29,734 bases of DNA, from the NCBI GenBank assembly GCA_963545585.1, contig CAUUKX010000015.1, positions 1 to 29,734 of the forward strand, given 5' to 3'. Below are positions 15,411 through 22,605 of the stretch, piece after piece. Every line of letters starts with the position of its first letter. The first letter of the stretch is position 1. This stretch comes from W11650 sp963545585 (GTDB taxonomy: Bacteria > Bacillota > Clostridia > Lachnospirales > Vallitaleaceae). Below the pieces are notes generated by a model. That model made no database searches, had not been told where the DNA came from, and saw nothing but the letters and a program-made list of their open reading frames with translations. Both the position numbers and the translations under genes were made by a program.

Positions 15411-15983
15411 TTATTTAATCACAATCTCCGAATATTCCTGCCAGCCCTGCTCGGCCGCAGATCCCAACGTTTTCTCCGCCGGCTGCACATTCATCTCTGC
15501 CTTAACCGGTGCAGGACATCCGGTTTCCGCCGGAAAAGCAACCCGGCTGACCGGTGGTGCGGTTTCTACCGCCTTTTTCCGCTCCGTCTCCAGATAACGG
15601 CTGACCGGCATCGTCATTTTATCTGCTTCCGGTCTGGCTAAACTCATCTCCGAACCGGACAGCATCACCAATCCAACCATAACCAAAAGGAGCGGCAAAA
15701 ACTCTATTTCAGTTATACTAAATACCAATATCAAAAAAAAGAAAATATAAAAAGGAATATTGATAAACATCCGGTCTGCCCGGCAAATCACAATCCGATA
15801 CTGCCAAAAAGCAGTGATTTTATCTTTCAGCGCTTGATCAAACTTATAACACCAAGAATTCTTCCGCTTATAAACCAAATAAATCGCCCGGTCAAGGTCG
15901 CCTCCGGCTTTTTTCAGATAATACTGAGCCTCTTCAAAAGAAAGCTCCTCCCGTTCCTGCAAATCTCTAATCAATTCATCCAT
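15411..15983 (-). CDS. Membrane protein with UBA/DUF4342-like N-terminus
   Basis: I do not recognise the whole 190-residue protein. Residues 1-40 (LSFEEAQYYLKKAGGDLDRA is the core) look like the three-helix UBA-type fold found in DUF4342 proteins. Two closely spaced hydrophobic helices follow at about residues 74-108, then a polar Pro/Ala/Glu-rich tail of about 80 residues. Topology would put both ends in the cytoplasm. AAGGA lies upstream of the ATG. It is the last gene in the same direction after the SPFH/zinc-ribbon/TPM set, 116 nt behind the second TPM gene, and may belong to that envelope-stress group. No clear terminator separates it from the response regulator 119 nt further on. Confidence 0.7.
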   Translation of the reverse strand: MDELIRDLQEREELSFEEAQYYLKKAGGDLDRAIYLVYKRKNSWCYKFDQALKDKITAFWQYRIVICRADRMFINIPFYIFFFLILVFSITEIEFLPLLLVMVGLVMLSGSEMSLARPEADKMTMPVSRYLETERKKAVETAPPVSRVAFPAETGCPAPVKAEMNVQPAEKTLGSAAEQGWQEYSEIVIK

Positions 15984-16099
15984 GCCCTAAACTTCCTTAT
16001 CTCATCTCGGAACTGATCCGGCTCTTTTAAAAAACGAGCGCTTACTCCGACTTTGCTATGCCGCTGAAACCAGCCTATACATATCACCTGCCGCTGGTG

Positions 16100-16891
16100 C
16101 TAAAAACTTCTGGTGCCGCCGCTGCTTCGGCTGGTGCTGCCGCTGGCGTGACTGCTGCCGCCGCCCGAACCGCTGGAACGCTCAATTTTCCGGCTGGTAA
16201 CATTTTTATGCGAAAAAGTATCCGTTTTCTGCTGTAGCCTAAAGCTGCCGCCGACCTCAAACTCTGACGGTTTCGGTTTGCCGTTTTGATTATGGCCGGC
16301 TCGAACCCCCAGCGTAATCAGAGCCGCACCAATTAATGCCGCTGCCAGTGCCTTAAAGGAAAACAGCATACTTATAACTTTTTCTAAAAAAGTCTGGTTG
16401 TACCGCCGGTACAAGCGATAGGATTCGCGTACAAAAACATCAACCGCAGCGGCATAATTCTCATCTCTAAGTTCTTCCCCGACTTTTTCCGATACCCTGT
16501 CAATGTTGGCATCACTGTCAAGTACCGGGTACATTGCATCGCCAAAACCCCTGAGCGAAATCTTGCGGTTGGCCATATCGATTAGCATCACTGCACCCAG
16601 CCGGTCATCCCCCAAACCATAGTTATTTTCATCATAAAAAGCCTCGATATATCTGGTATAAACCGACTCTTCCGGCTCGGAAAAAGGATCCGAAAAAATA
16701 ATCACATAATCAATCTGCTTTTCTTCGCTAAACTCCGCTAACTTGGCGTTGACTTCCGCTGCCTCCTCATTCGAGAAAACACCGTAATCATCAATTAAGT
16801 TCGGTTTTTCCGCCGTCACCGGCTGCCCTACCAAAAACAGAAACGCAAAAAAGAACAACCATCCTAACTTTCTTTTATTTATTTTTGCCAT
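16100..16891 (-). CDS. TPM-domain membrane protein (second copy), YdjH/YgcG-like
   Basis: This 263-residue protein has a signal sequence ending near VTA (residue 27) and an extracytoplasmic TPM domain at about residues 30-160, starting LIDDYGVFSNEEAAEVNAKL and including RLGAVMLIDMANRKISLRG. A transmembrane helix lies at about 180-200, and a Ser/Gly-rich tail ends GGTRSF. TPM domains occur in envelope proteins such as Bacillus YdjH and plant TLP18.3; some bind or hydrolyse phosphate compounds, but the role here is unknown. It is clearly a tandem duplicate of the gene 43 nt upstream, since most of the domain matches residue by residue. The tail is longer here, with an extra Ser/Gly repeat. Confidence 0.85.
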   Translation of the reverse strand: MAKINKRKLGWLFFFAFLFLVGQPVTAEKPNLIDDYGVFSNEEAAEVNAKLAEFSEEKQIDYVIIFSDPFSEPEESVYTRYIEAFYDENNYGLGDDRLGAVMLIDMANRKISLRGFGDAMYPVLDSDANIDRVSEKVGEELRDENYAAAVDVFVRESYRLYRRYNQTFLEKVISMLFSFKALAAALIGAALITLGVRAGHNQNGKPKPSEFEVGGSFRLQQKTDTFSHKNVTSRKIERSSGSGGGSSHASGSTSRSSGGTRSF

Positions 16892-16934
16892 ACTCCCTTC
16901 CTCCCAAAAAATATTGCTGCTTGTCCGTCAAAGA

Positions 16935-17705
16935 CTAAAAGCTTCTGGTGCCGCCACTGCTGCTGCCGCTGCTGCCGCCCGAACTGCTGGAACTTTCAAT
17001 CTTCCGGCTGGTAACGGTATTATGCGTAAAAGCATCCTGTTTCGTATCCAGATTAAAACTGCCGCGAACCTCAAACTCCGATGATTTCGGTTTGCTGTTT
17101 TGATTGTGGTCGCCCCAAACTATCAGCATAACCAATCCTCCGCCGATTGCGGCGGCAGCCAGCCCTCTAAGGGAAAACATCATGTCGAAAACGCTTTCCA
17201 TAAAAGTCCGGTTATAGCGCCGGTATAGGCGATAGGCCTCACTCATAAAAACATCGACCGCACCAGCATAATTCTCATCTCTAAGTTCTTCCCCAACTTT
17301 TTCAGTTACAGTATCAATATTGGCATCACTGGCAAACACCGGGTACATCGTACTCCCAAAGCCCCTGACTGAAATCTTGCGGTTGGCCATATCGATTAGC
17401 ATCACCGCACCAATCCGCTCTTTTCCCCAACCGTAGTCATTTTTATAATAAAAGGTTTCGATATAATCGGTATAAACCGACTCTTGCGGATTAGAAAAAG
17501 GTTGTGAAAAAATAATCACATAATCAATCTGCTTTTCTGCACTAAACTCCGATAGCTTGGCACTGACTTCGACTGCTTCTTCATCCGAAAAAACACCATA
17601 ATCATCAATTAAGTTCGGTTTTTCCGCTGCTATCGGCTGCCCCGCCGACAACAGAAAAATGAAAAAAAGCACTCCGATCCAGTTCCATTTATATATTTTT
17701 TTCAT
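16935..17705 (-). CDS. TPM-domain membrane protein (first copy), YdjH/YgcG-like
   Basis: This 256-residue protein has the same plan as its downstream duplicate: a signal sequence ending near IAA, a TPM domain at about residues 30-160 (LIDDYGVFSDEEAVEVSAKL onwards), a helix at about 180-200, and a Ser/Gly-rich tail ending GGTRSF. AGGGG lies 7 nt before the ATG. It follows the zinc-ribbon gene by 94 nt; a GC-rich hairpin in that gap (CCGCC/GGCGG) lacks a T tract and is not a convincing terminator. In Bacillus a zinc-ribbon protein (YdjG), a TPM protein (YdjH) and an SPFH protein (YdjI) are encoded together, which is the same gene set. Confidence 0.86.
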   Translation of the reverse strand: MKKIYKWNWIGVLFFIFLLSAGQPIAAEKPNLIDDYGVFSDEEAVEVSAKLSEFSAEKQIDYVIIFSQPFSNPQESVYTDYIETFYYKNDYGWGKERIGAVMLIDMANRKISVRGFGSTMYPVFASDANIDTVTEKVGEELRDENYAGAVDVFMSEAYRLYRRYNRTFMESVFDMMFSLRGLAAAAIGGGLVMLIVWGDHNQNSKPKSSEFEVRGSFNLDTKQDAFTHNTVTSRKIESSSSSGGSSGSSSGGTRSF

Positions 17706-17799
17706 GCTCTTCCCCTCTGAGAAATACTATCCTTCCCGCCGCCGCTGTGGGCGGCAGTTAAATTTTCTATGATTTACGCCGCCAGACCAAAGTTTGTCT

Positions 17800-18930
17800 C
17801 TACCAACCCAAGATGCCGCCGCCAATGAATCCCGCCAACAGCCAGACTATCATAAATGCCGCACCGAATACTCCCGCTAATTTGGCCTTGCTGACCGGCA
17901 CCTCACCGTATATTTTGCCGGTTTGGCCATTAACCACATACTGCATGGCTTTTCCCTGATAAATATTTGTCAATAAATAAACCGGAAATAGCGTATAATC
18001 TGCACTTATATTTTGAAAATCTATTTGCTCTGCCTGTGATTTATAGTTAGAATAGCTAATCGTTCCCCGCATCTTGCTTTTGGCGTAGTCTCGCATCCGA
18101 TCTTTGGCTCGTTCCTGCAATTCCTCTTTGCCCTGATCAAAACGTTCGGCAAAAAAGCCGGTCATATAATCCATCGAAAAATCAGTCATTTCCTCATAAC
18201 GGAACGGTTCAATCGCATTCATGGCAGTATCGTCCATCTTGGTGGATGCGTCAACCGGTACATTCTTATAAGAAATCGTTCCATCCCGAAGCACATTATA
18301 ATAAGAAGTTTCGGTGTATTCCGTATTGCCGCTTCGCCATGTTCTGGTAGTTGTGCCCACACCCGCCATATAAACCCGGACATTATCTGAACCATACAGC
18401 CAAAACGGTGCGTATACGCCCCGAATTTTTTCAATCTCCTCATCCTGCTTAAATTCATTCGGTGCTAAAAAATGGCCTTTAATCCATTTGGCATAGAGCG
18501 CTTTCGCCTGCTTTTGGTCAAGCTTAAACGGTATGACATAACGCGGCGAAAACTCACCCTGCATTCTGGCTCTGATAATCGTCGGCGACTTACAGTACAA
18601 GCAGAAAGTAGCAATCGTGCCAGCATCACCGACAATTTCGGCACCGCAGTTTTTACAGTGATAGGAATCCAGCTCCACCGTTTGCGTGTTCTGGGAAACC
18701 GGCCGACCGGCAGCCGCCGCTCGCTGCTGTTCTCTAACTTCTTTTTGCGCAAAAAACTGTTCCAACTGCTGTTTGGTAAAAATGCTCTGGCAATAATCAC
18801 ATTTCCAGTTCTGCGTTCCCGGATCAAAGCGCAGCCCGGCTCCGCAAGATAAACATTTATAATCCCTGACATTTTCCATGCTTTCCATCTCTCCCTTTTT
18901 CCTGTTTTTCTTTTGCCATTTTCCATTCAA
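17800..18930 (-). CDS. Double zinc-ribbon membrane protein, YdjG-like
   Basis: This 376-residue protein has two N-terminal zinc ribbons. The first has Cys pairs CLSC and CDYC at about residues 26-48, the second CKNC and CLYC at about 91-115. A long beta-rich middle region follows, and a C-terminal hydrophobic helix at about 350-372 (GVFGAAFMIVWLLAGFIGGG) anchors it. It resembles proteins annotated as TFIIB-type zinc ribbon or as YdjG of Bacillus, which takes part in an envelope-stress module. The start at 18930 has GGAGGAGG just upstream; a second ATG at 18888, with GGGAG very close, is a possible alternative and would remove a basic 14-residue extension. It lies between the SPFH gene and the tandem TPM genes. 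Confidence 0.85.
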   Translation of the reverse strand: MNGKWQKKNRKKGEMESMENVRDYKCLSCGAGLRFDPGTQNWKCDYCQSIFTKQQLEQFFAQKEVREQQRAAAAGRPVSQNTQTVELDSYHCKNCGAEIVGDAGTIATFCLYCKSPTIIRARMQGEFSPRYVIPFKLDQKQAKALYAKWIKGHFLAPNEFKQDEEIEKIRGVYAPFWLYGSDNVRVYMAGVGTTTRTWRSGNTEYTETSYYNVLRDGTISYKNVPVDASTKMDDTAMNAIEPFRYEEMTDFSMDYMTGFFAERFDQGKEELQERAKDRMRDYAKSKMRGTISYSNYKSQAEQIDFQNISADYTLFPVYLLTNIYQGKAMQYVVNGQTGKIYGEVPVSKAKLAGVFGAAFMIVWLLAGFIGGGILGW

Positions 18931-19030
18931 CCTCCTCCGGCTCAGTTTCCAGCCGCATCATAGGAGACTTTTTACAATTTTTCGATATCGACGAGCCCAT
19001 CCTGCCATCTTTGCCTCTATCCTGTTCTAA

Positions 19031-19061
19031 GAGCAGAGCAAACTTTTCGTCTGCTCTGCTC
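19031..19061 (-). other. Hairpin between SPFH and zinc-ribbon genes
   Basis: GAGCAGAGC (19031-19039) pairs perfectly with GCTCTGCTC (19053-19061) in the 178-nt gap. On the minus strand it is not followed by a T run, so it is more likely a processing or stabilising hairpin, or a partial attenuator, than a full terminator. Confidence 0.4.
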
Positions 19062-19108
19062 CTATTCTTTCCTTACTTTTCTTTCGCTTTTCTTAATTGT
19101 TCTTTTCT

Positions 19109-20614
19109 TTATTTCTGTTCCGGCTGCGGCGGGTAACCCTGACCACCCTGCTGTGGGTAGCCTTGCTGACCGTTCTGTTGCGGGTAGCCTTGTGCCTGCC
19201 CGTTCTGCTGCGGATAACCTTGGCCACCCTGTTGCGGATAGCCTTGCCCGCCCTGCGGATAGCCTTGTTGCCCGTTCTGCTGCGGATATCCCTGCGGCTG
19301 CCCTTGCTGTGGGTAGCCTTGTCCACCCTGCGGCGGATACCCTTGCGGCTGACCGCCCTGCGGGTAACCTTGCTGCGGATAACCCTGTGGCGGATAACCA
19401 CCCTGTGGCGGGTAATAACCGCCCTGCGGCGGATAGCCACCTTGCGGCGGGTAATAGCCTCCCTGCGGCGGATAACCACCCTGTGGCGGGTAATAGCCTC
19501 CCTGCGGCGGATAACCACCCTGCTGCGGATTCATCACCTGACCCATGCCTGCGCCCATGCCAGTTGCATTCATGCCCATACCGATTCCGGCAAAGCCCAT
19601 CATTGCGCCACCTTCGTTGCTACCGGCCGCTTCAATTCCGGCTGCTACGCCACGCGTCATCCGGGCAGCCCGGCGGTTCGGATCCATCAGGATCGAATCG
19701 GCATTCATGCTCTCCAGTACTTCATTGGTCTTATCATCCAAGCCAATGGAAGCAATACCGACTGAAGCAATGTAGAACCCACGTTTCGCCTGCCATTCAT
19801 CATCTAAGACATCTGCCATCTCGTTGCCGATTCGGCTGGTGCTAATCTGAATCTCAACTACGCTCATGCCTTCCTTGGCTAAAGAAGCCAATGCAGTTTG
19901 TAGCGCCATCAAATATTCGTTGGTATATTGTTCGGCCATATCTTCCGTCGTCAGCGTTTCCTTGCCGGTCTTACTGCATACTTCCCGGTAAAACAGCATC
20001 GGGTCGCTGACCTTAATCGAATAAGTACCAAAGGATGTAACCTTGGCCGTCAAAAGCGTTCCGTTTAAAGTCGCCCGATCAGCAAACAAAATTGGCTGCT
20101 TCGTACCGAAGCGAAAATCCGGAATTTCTTGTTGGTTGATGTAAATAACGGTTTGCTTAACCGGTGTAGTTCCGCCAAACTTAAAACGCTCCCATGAATC
20201 GAGCAGCGTATTTTTCAGTCCGCCCGGTCTTTGAATTGCATTCCGGTTGGTATTGTTATACCCCGGGATCATAGTTTCCTGCGCCGAACGGAAGAAAATC
20301 GACGGTGCTCTGGAGTTATCTACCTGATAGTAACCGGCCTCATCGGTCGCCGACACGATTTTACCGCCGTCCACTAAAAGCATATATGTGTTTTCTGGCA
20401 CATGAATTACCGAACCGTTGGTAATAACATCTGCCGTTCCTTTTGTGTTCACATTCCGCTTGTCATTTGCTCTGAGTCTGACACCATAGGTTGCAATCAC
20501 CTGATTGTTCATCTCCGCCGGTTCAATGGTCTCCGCCCACTGATCTGCCAGCGACCCGCCGATTGCTCCGCCCGCAGCGCCTACTACTCCACCTACAAGT
20601 TGAATCAAGCCCAT
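19109..20614 (-). CDS. SPFH-domain protein with Gly-Tyr-Pro-Gln repeat tail, YdjI-like
   Basis: This 501-residue protein resembles the YdjI family (often called virion core protein-like), an SPFH/band-7-type scaffold. It starts with a Gly/Ala-rich segment MGLIQLVGGVVGAAGGAIGG that may touch the membrane. The SPFH-like region spans about residues 40-300. A Gly/Met/Ala-rich linker leads to a tail of about 130 residues made of PPQGGY, YPQQ and QGYPQ repeats, probably disordered and sticky. The start at 20614 is chosen for GGAGG 7 nt upstream; a frame opening 24 nt earlier has no such site. It is the first gene of the set with the zinc-ribbon and TPM proteins. In Bacillus the corresponding genes lie behind pspA and respond to envelope damage; no pspA is present here. 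Confidence 0.87.
   Translation of the reverse strand: MGLIQLVGGVVGAAGGAIGGSLADQWAETIEPAEMNNQVIATYGVRLRANDKRNVNTKGTADVITNGSVIHVPENTYMLLVDGGKIVSATDEAGYYQVDNSRAPSIFFRSAQETMIPGYNNTNRNAIQRPGGLKNTLLDSWERFKFGGTTPVKQTVIYINQQEIPDFRFGTKQPILFADRATLNGTLLTAKVTSFGTYSIKVSDPMLFYREVCSKTGKETLTTEDMAEQYTNEYLMALQTALASLAKEGMSVVEIQISTSRIGNEMADVLDDEWQAKRGFYIASVGIASIGLDDKTNEVLESMNADSILMDPNRRAARMTRGVAAGIEAAGSNEGGAMMGFAGIGMGMNATGMGAGMGQVMNPQQGGYPPQGGYYPPQGGYPPQGGYYPPQGGYPPQGGYYPPQGGYPPQGYPQQGYPQGGQPQGYPPQGGQGYPQQGQPQGYPQQNGQQGYPQGGQGYPQQGGQGYPQQNGQAQGYPQQNGQQGYPQQGGQGYPPQPEQK
19403..19519 (-). repeat. Three 39-bp tandem repeats in the SPFH gene tail
   Basis: Three near-identical 39-bp units (19403-19441, 19442-19480, 19481-19519) encode GGYPPQGGYYPPQ three times. 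Units two and three differ at very few bases. Shorter, less regular GYPQQ/QGYPQ repeats continue to about 19130. In-frame unit gain or loss would change tail length without breaking the gene. Confidence 0.9.
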
Positions 20615-20742
20615 ACTCTTACCTCCATCATTGGTCAACTATATCTGTATAATGTTTGAGTATTTAACTTTCCGTTTCCCCTCCGCCTAAGCGCACGAAT
20701 ACAGAAAAGGTATATCTCGGAAGTCATAAAACTCCTCAATTA

Positions 20743-20772
20743 ATTATAGCACAGATTTTATACAAGTGCCAG
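20743..20772 (-). promoter_or_regulatory. Candidate promoter for the SPFH/zinc-ribbon/TPM operon
   Basis: On the minus strand CTGGCA (20767-20772) and a perfect TATAAT (20743-20748) are 18 nt apart, leaving a leader of about 120 nt. No clear SigW-type promoter was found nearer the gene. The -35 matches four of six consensus bases. Confidence 0.45.
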
Positions 20773-20818
20773 AAAAAAATAGGGTAAATTCATTTTGCCA
20801 TTTTTATTTATGCTTAAC

Positions 20819-20892
20819 CTCAGCTCTCCCTGATTGAATTGCTTCGCTTTCTGCCCGGGCGGCGGTCTGCCCTTGGCCTTTTGGGGAGCTAT
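20819..20892 (+). repeat. Palindromic repeat, copy 1 (short)
   Basis: The unit begins CTCAGCTCTCCCTG and continues through TGCTTCGCTTTCTGCCCGGG to an imperfect inverted end GGGGAGCTAT. The same order of blocks occurs at 29000-29111 (reverse) and 29547-29649, showing a dispersed repeat family. It lies in a 573-nt stretch without an intact gene (20615-21187). Confidence 0.65.
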
Positions 20893-20978
20893 TTCTTTCA
20901 AAGAGCGGATGCTTTTATGAAAATCGTTGGATGGAATAAAAAATATATTATGCCACACAAATTATTCCTATTGGTTGA

Positions 20979-21164
20979 AATTATCTTTTGAATCGGTTTT
21001 ATATGCGGCTAAAAGAACAAGCAAGAAACTCTCTAAAACGAATTGACGATTCCTTTAAGAAAATTATTATTGTTAAAGATAATATAGTGCCAAGATACGA
21101 TGAGTATGGAATTTACTACATTGGAATCAAAGACTTTTTGTTAATGGATGATTTTCTTGATTAA
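20979..21164 (+). pseudogene. 3' remnant of an AAA ATPase (DUF4143-type) gene
   Basis: A plus-strand frame from 20979 to the TAA at 21162-21164 encodes a peptide ending with LKRIDDSFKKIIIVKDNI and YYIGIKDFLL. This pattern (Asp-Asp-Ser-Phe-Lys-Lys, then Gly-Ile and Asp-Phe-Leu-Leu) is typical of the C-terminus of the widespread ATP-binding proteins with a DUF4143 tail. Those proteins have about 400 residues; here only about 60 are left. The frame is closed upstream by a TGA at 20976, and no ribosome binding site precedes the ATG at 21003. It is best read as the decayed end of a lost gene. Confidence 0.6.
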
Positions 21165-21187
21165 AAATACAAAAAATCTAAACCCTC

Positions 21188-22255
21188 TTATTTCAACTGA
21201 AAAATTAGTTCAACCGGCTCATGATCCGAATAAAGAAAACCGGTTGTAAGCACTGTCAGTTTTTCCACTTCAATATTGTCCGACACGATAAAGCCGTCCA
21301 CCATAAAAGTTTGAGATACTCCCGGCGTATAGGCGATATCGGCATTTCGGGCGCTGTCGGTCAGTTCCGCCTGCTCCTTGGGGCTAAGTGCGTCAACTGC
21401 CAGCTGAAAGTTTTGGGGCAAAAGCTCGCGCGGAAAGGGCTGTGCCCACGAAAAATCCGCTCCTTTTGGTTCCGGCTTTAACTCATGATTAAAGTCGCCC
21501 GCCACAATCACATAATTGCCCTGCGCATATTCCGCCTCTAAATCTTGTGTCAAAACTTCCATCTGGCGGGTTCGGATGGCTTCATCAGCACCATAAGCCG
21601 ATAGATGCGCATTAATGAACACCAAATATTTGCCGGCGGCCGTTTTCATCCGAGCCACCGTATAGGCTCTGTCCAAATCCAAAAACTTAGCAAAGGAATC
21701 CGTAATCGGCAGACTTCGGCGCACCGCTTCTTCCACCGGCACCCGCGAATAAGTGGCAATCCCACTCTTATTTTTGCCATGTGGCTGATGAAACGGATAA
21801 ATCAAAAACGCCGAATCATAGGTCAGGCCTAAAACATGAGAAAAATGCGGCAGCTTTTCCGATAATAATTGATACTGGTCGACATGATAGCTTCTGGTGC
21901 CGTCAATATCGACTTCCTGAAAAGCAGCCAAATCCGGCTGCCGGCCGGCAATCAAGGCGGCTGCTCCCTTAACCGTTTTTTTCACACTTTCCTTGCTTTT
22001 AGCCCATGAAGATGTGCCGCCATCCATAAAGAAACTAAAGTCCGGAGTATATGCTCCAAATCCAATGTTATAGGTAATCGCCTTATAGGAAATGCCGGTT
22101 TCATAAGGTGCTGCCGCCTCTGGCACTGCGACTGCTTTTAGTGTCAAATAATCCGGCAGCCTGGAGTAAGACAAAATAGCATAGCCGGCATATCCCCCAG
22201 CCAGCAACAAAATAATTCCAATGAAAAACGCCAGCTTTTTTAAAAATTTTTTCAT
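21188..22255 (-). CDS. Membrane-anchored endonuclease/exonuclease/phosphatase-family protein
   Basis: This 355-residue protein has an N-terminal membrane anchor (FFIGIILLLAGGYAGYAILS, about residues 8-30) and an extracytoplasmic EEP-fold domain. Motifs of the fold are visible: AITYNIGFG, LAAFQEVDID with the metal-binding Glu, FINAHLSAYG, IVAGDFNHE with Asp and Asn, and the final YSDHEPVEL with the catalytic Asp-His. Family members cleave nucleic acids, inositol phosphates or sphingomyelin; the substrate here is not readable. The start at 22255 has GAGGA close upstream; a longer frame lacks a site. It has a good promoter 140 nt upstream and lies divergent from the Card1-like gene. Its stop is 23 nt from the ATPase remnant. 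Confidence 0.87.
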   Translation of the reverse strand: MKKFLKKLAFFIGIILLLAGGYAGYAILSYSRLPDYLTLKAVAVPEAAAPYETGISYKAITYNIGFGAYTPDFSFFMDGGTSSWAKSKESVKKTVKGAAALIAGRQPDLAAFQEVDIDGTRSYHVDQYQLLSEKLPHFSHVLGLTYDSAFLIYPFHQPHGKNKSGIATYSRVPVEEAVRRSLPITDSFAKFLDLDRAYTVARMKTAAGKYLVFINAHLSAYGADEAIRTRQMEVLTQDLEAEYAQGNYVIVAGDFNHELKPEPKGADFSWAQPFPRELLPQNFQLAVDALSPKEQAELTDSARNADIAYTPGVSQTFMVDGFIVSDNIEVEKLTVLTTGFLYSDHEPVELIFQLK

Positions 22256-22400
22256 ATTTTTCCTCGCCTTTCCATCAGCAAAAAGTCTCCCTGCCAAACT
22301 CATATTAGTGCAGGATTTGCATCGCACCGGCGCAGTGTATCGGCTCTGTGGGTCTTGGGGGCAGCCCGGCACATATAAAAACATTTGATATTTCCTTATT

Positions 22401-22430
22401 ATTTTACTCTATCTGGCCGGAGTTTGTCAA
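22401..22430 (-). promoter_or_regulatory. Promoter for the EEP-family gene
   Basis: On the minus strand a perfect TTGACA (22425-22430) and TAAAAT (22401-22406) are 18 nt apart. It gives a leader of about 140 nt. The 350-nt intergenic stretch 22256-22605 holds this and the divergent promoter for the CARF nuclease; nothing else was recognised in it. Confidence 0.7.
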
Positions 22431-22545
22431 ATTATAAACTCGGTTTTTCTACCTTCTATATTGGCTGCCCAGACAGAAGGTTTCGGAAAATAGAATTCAT
22501 TCTTTTGGGTTCATGCGTTTGTCTTGTCTTTTTTGGCTAAAACAG

Positions 22546-22574
22546 TTGTAGAGAAGAAAATAGTTTAGTATAAT
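22546..22574 (+). promoter_or_regulatory. Promoter for the Card1-like gene
   Basis: TTGTAG (22546-22551) and a perfect TATAAT (22569-22574) are exactly 17 nt apart, about 30 nt before the start codon. AAGGAG follows 5 nt before the ATG. Confidence 0.72.
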
Positions 22575-22605
22575 AAAGAGAGAAGAAGCAAATTAAGGAG
22601 TTTTT

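Noticed and set aside
19093..19845. Long frames antisense and out of phase to the SPFH tail, encoding Arg-rich or Leu/Arg-rich proteins
   Set aside because: They arise from the 39-bp and related repeats read in other frames. They have no ribosome binding sites and are low-complexity mirrors of the real Gly-Tyr-Pro-Gln tail.
20758..20958. 66-residue minus-strand frame
   Set aside because: It runs through palindromic repeat copy 1 and has no ribosome binding site or family resemblance.
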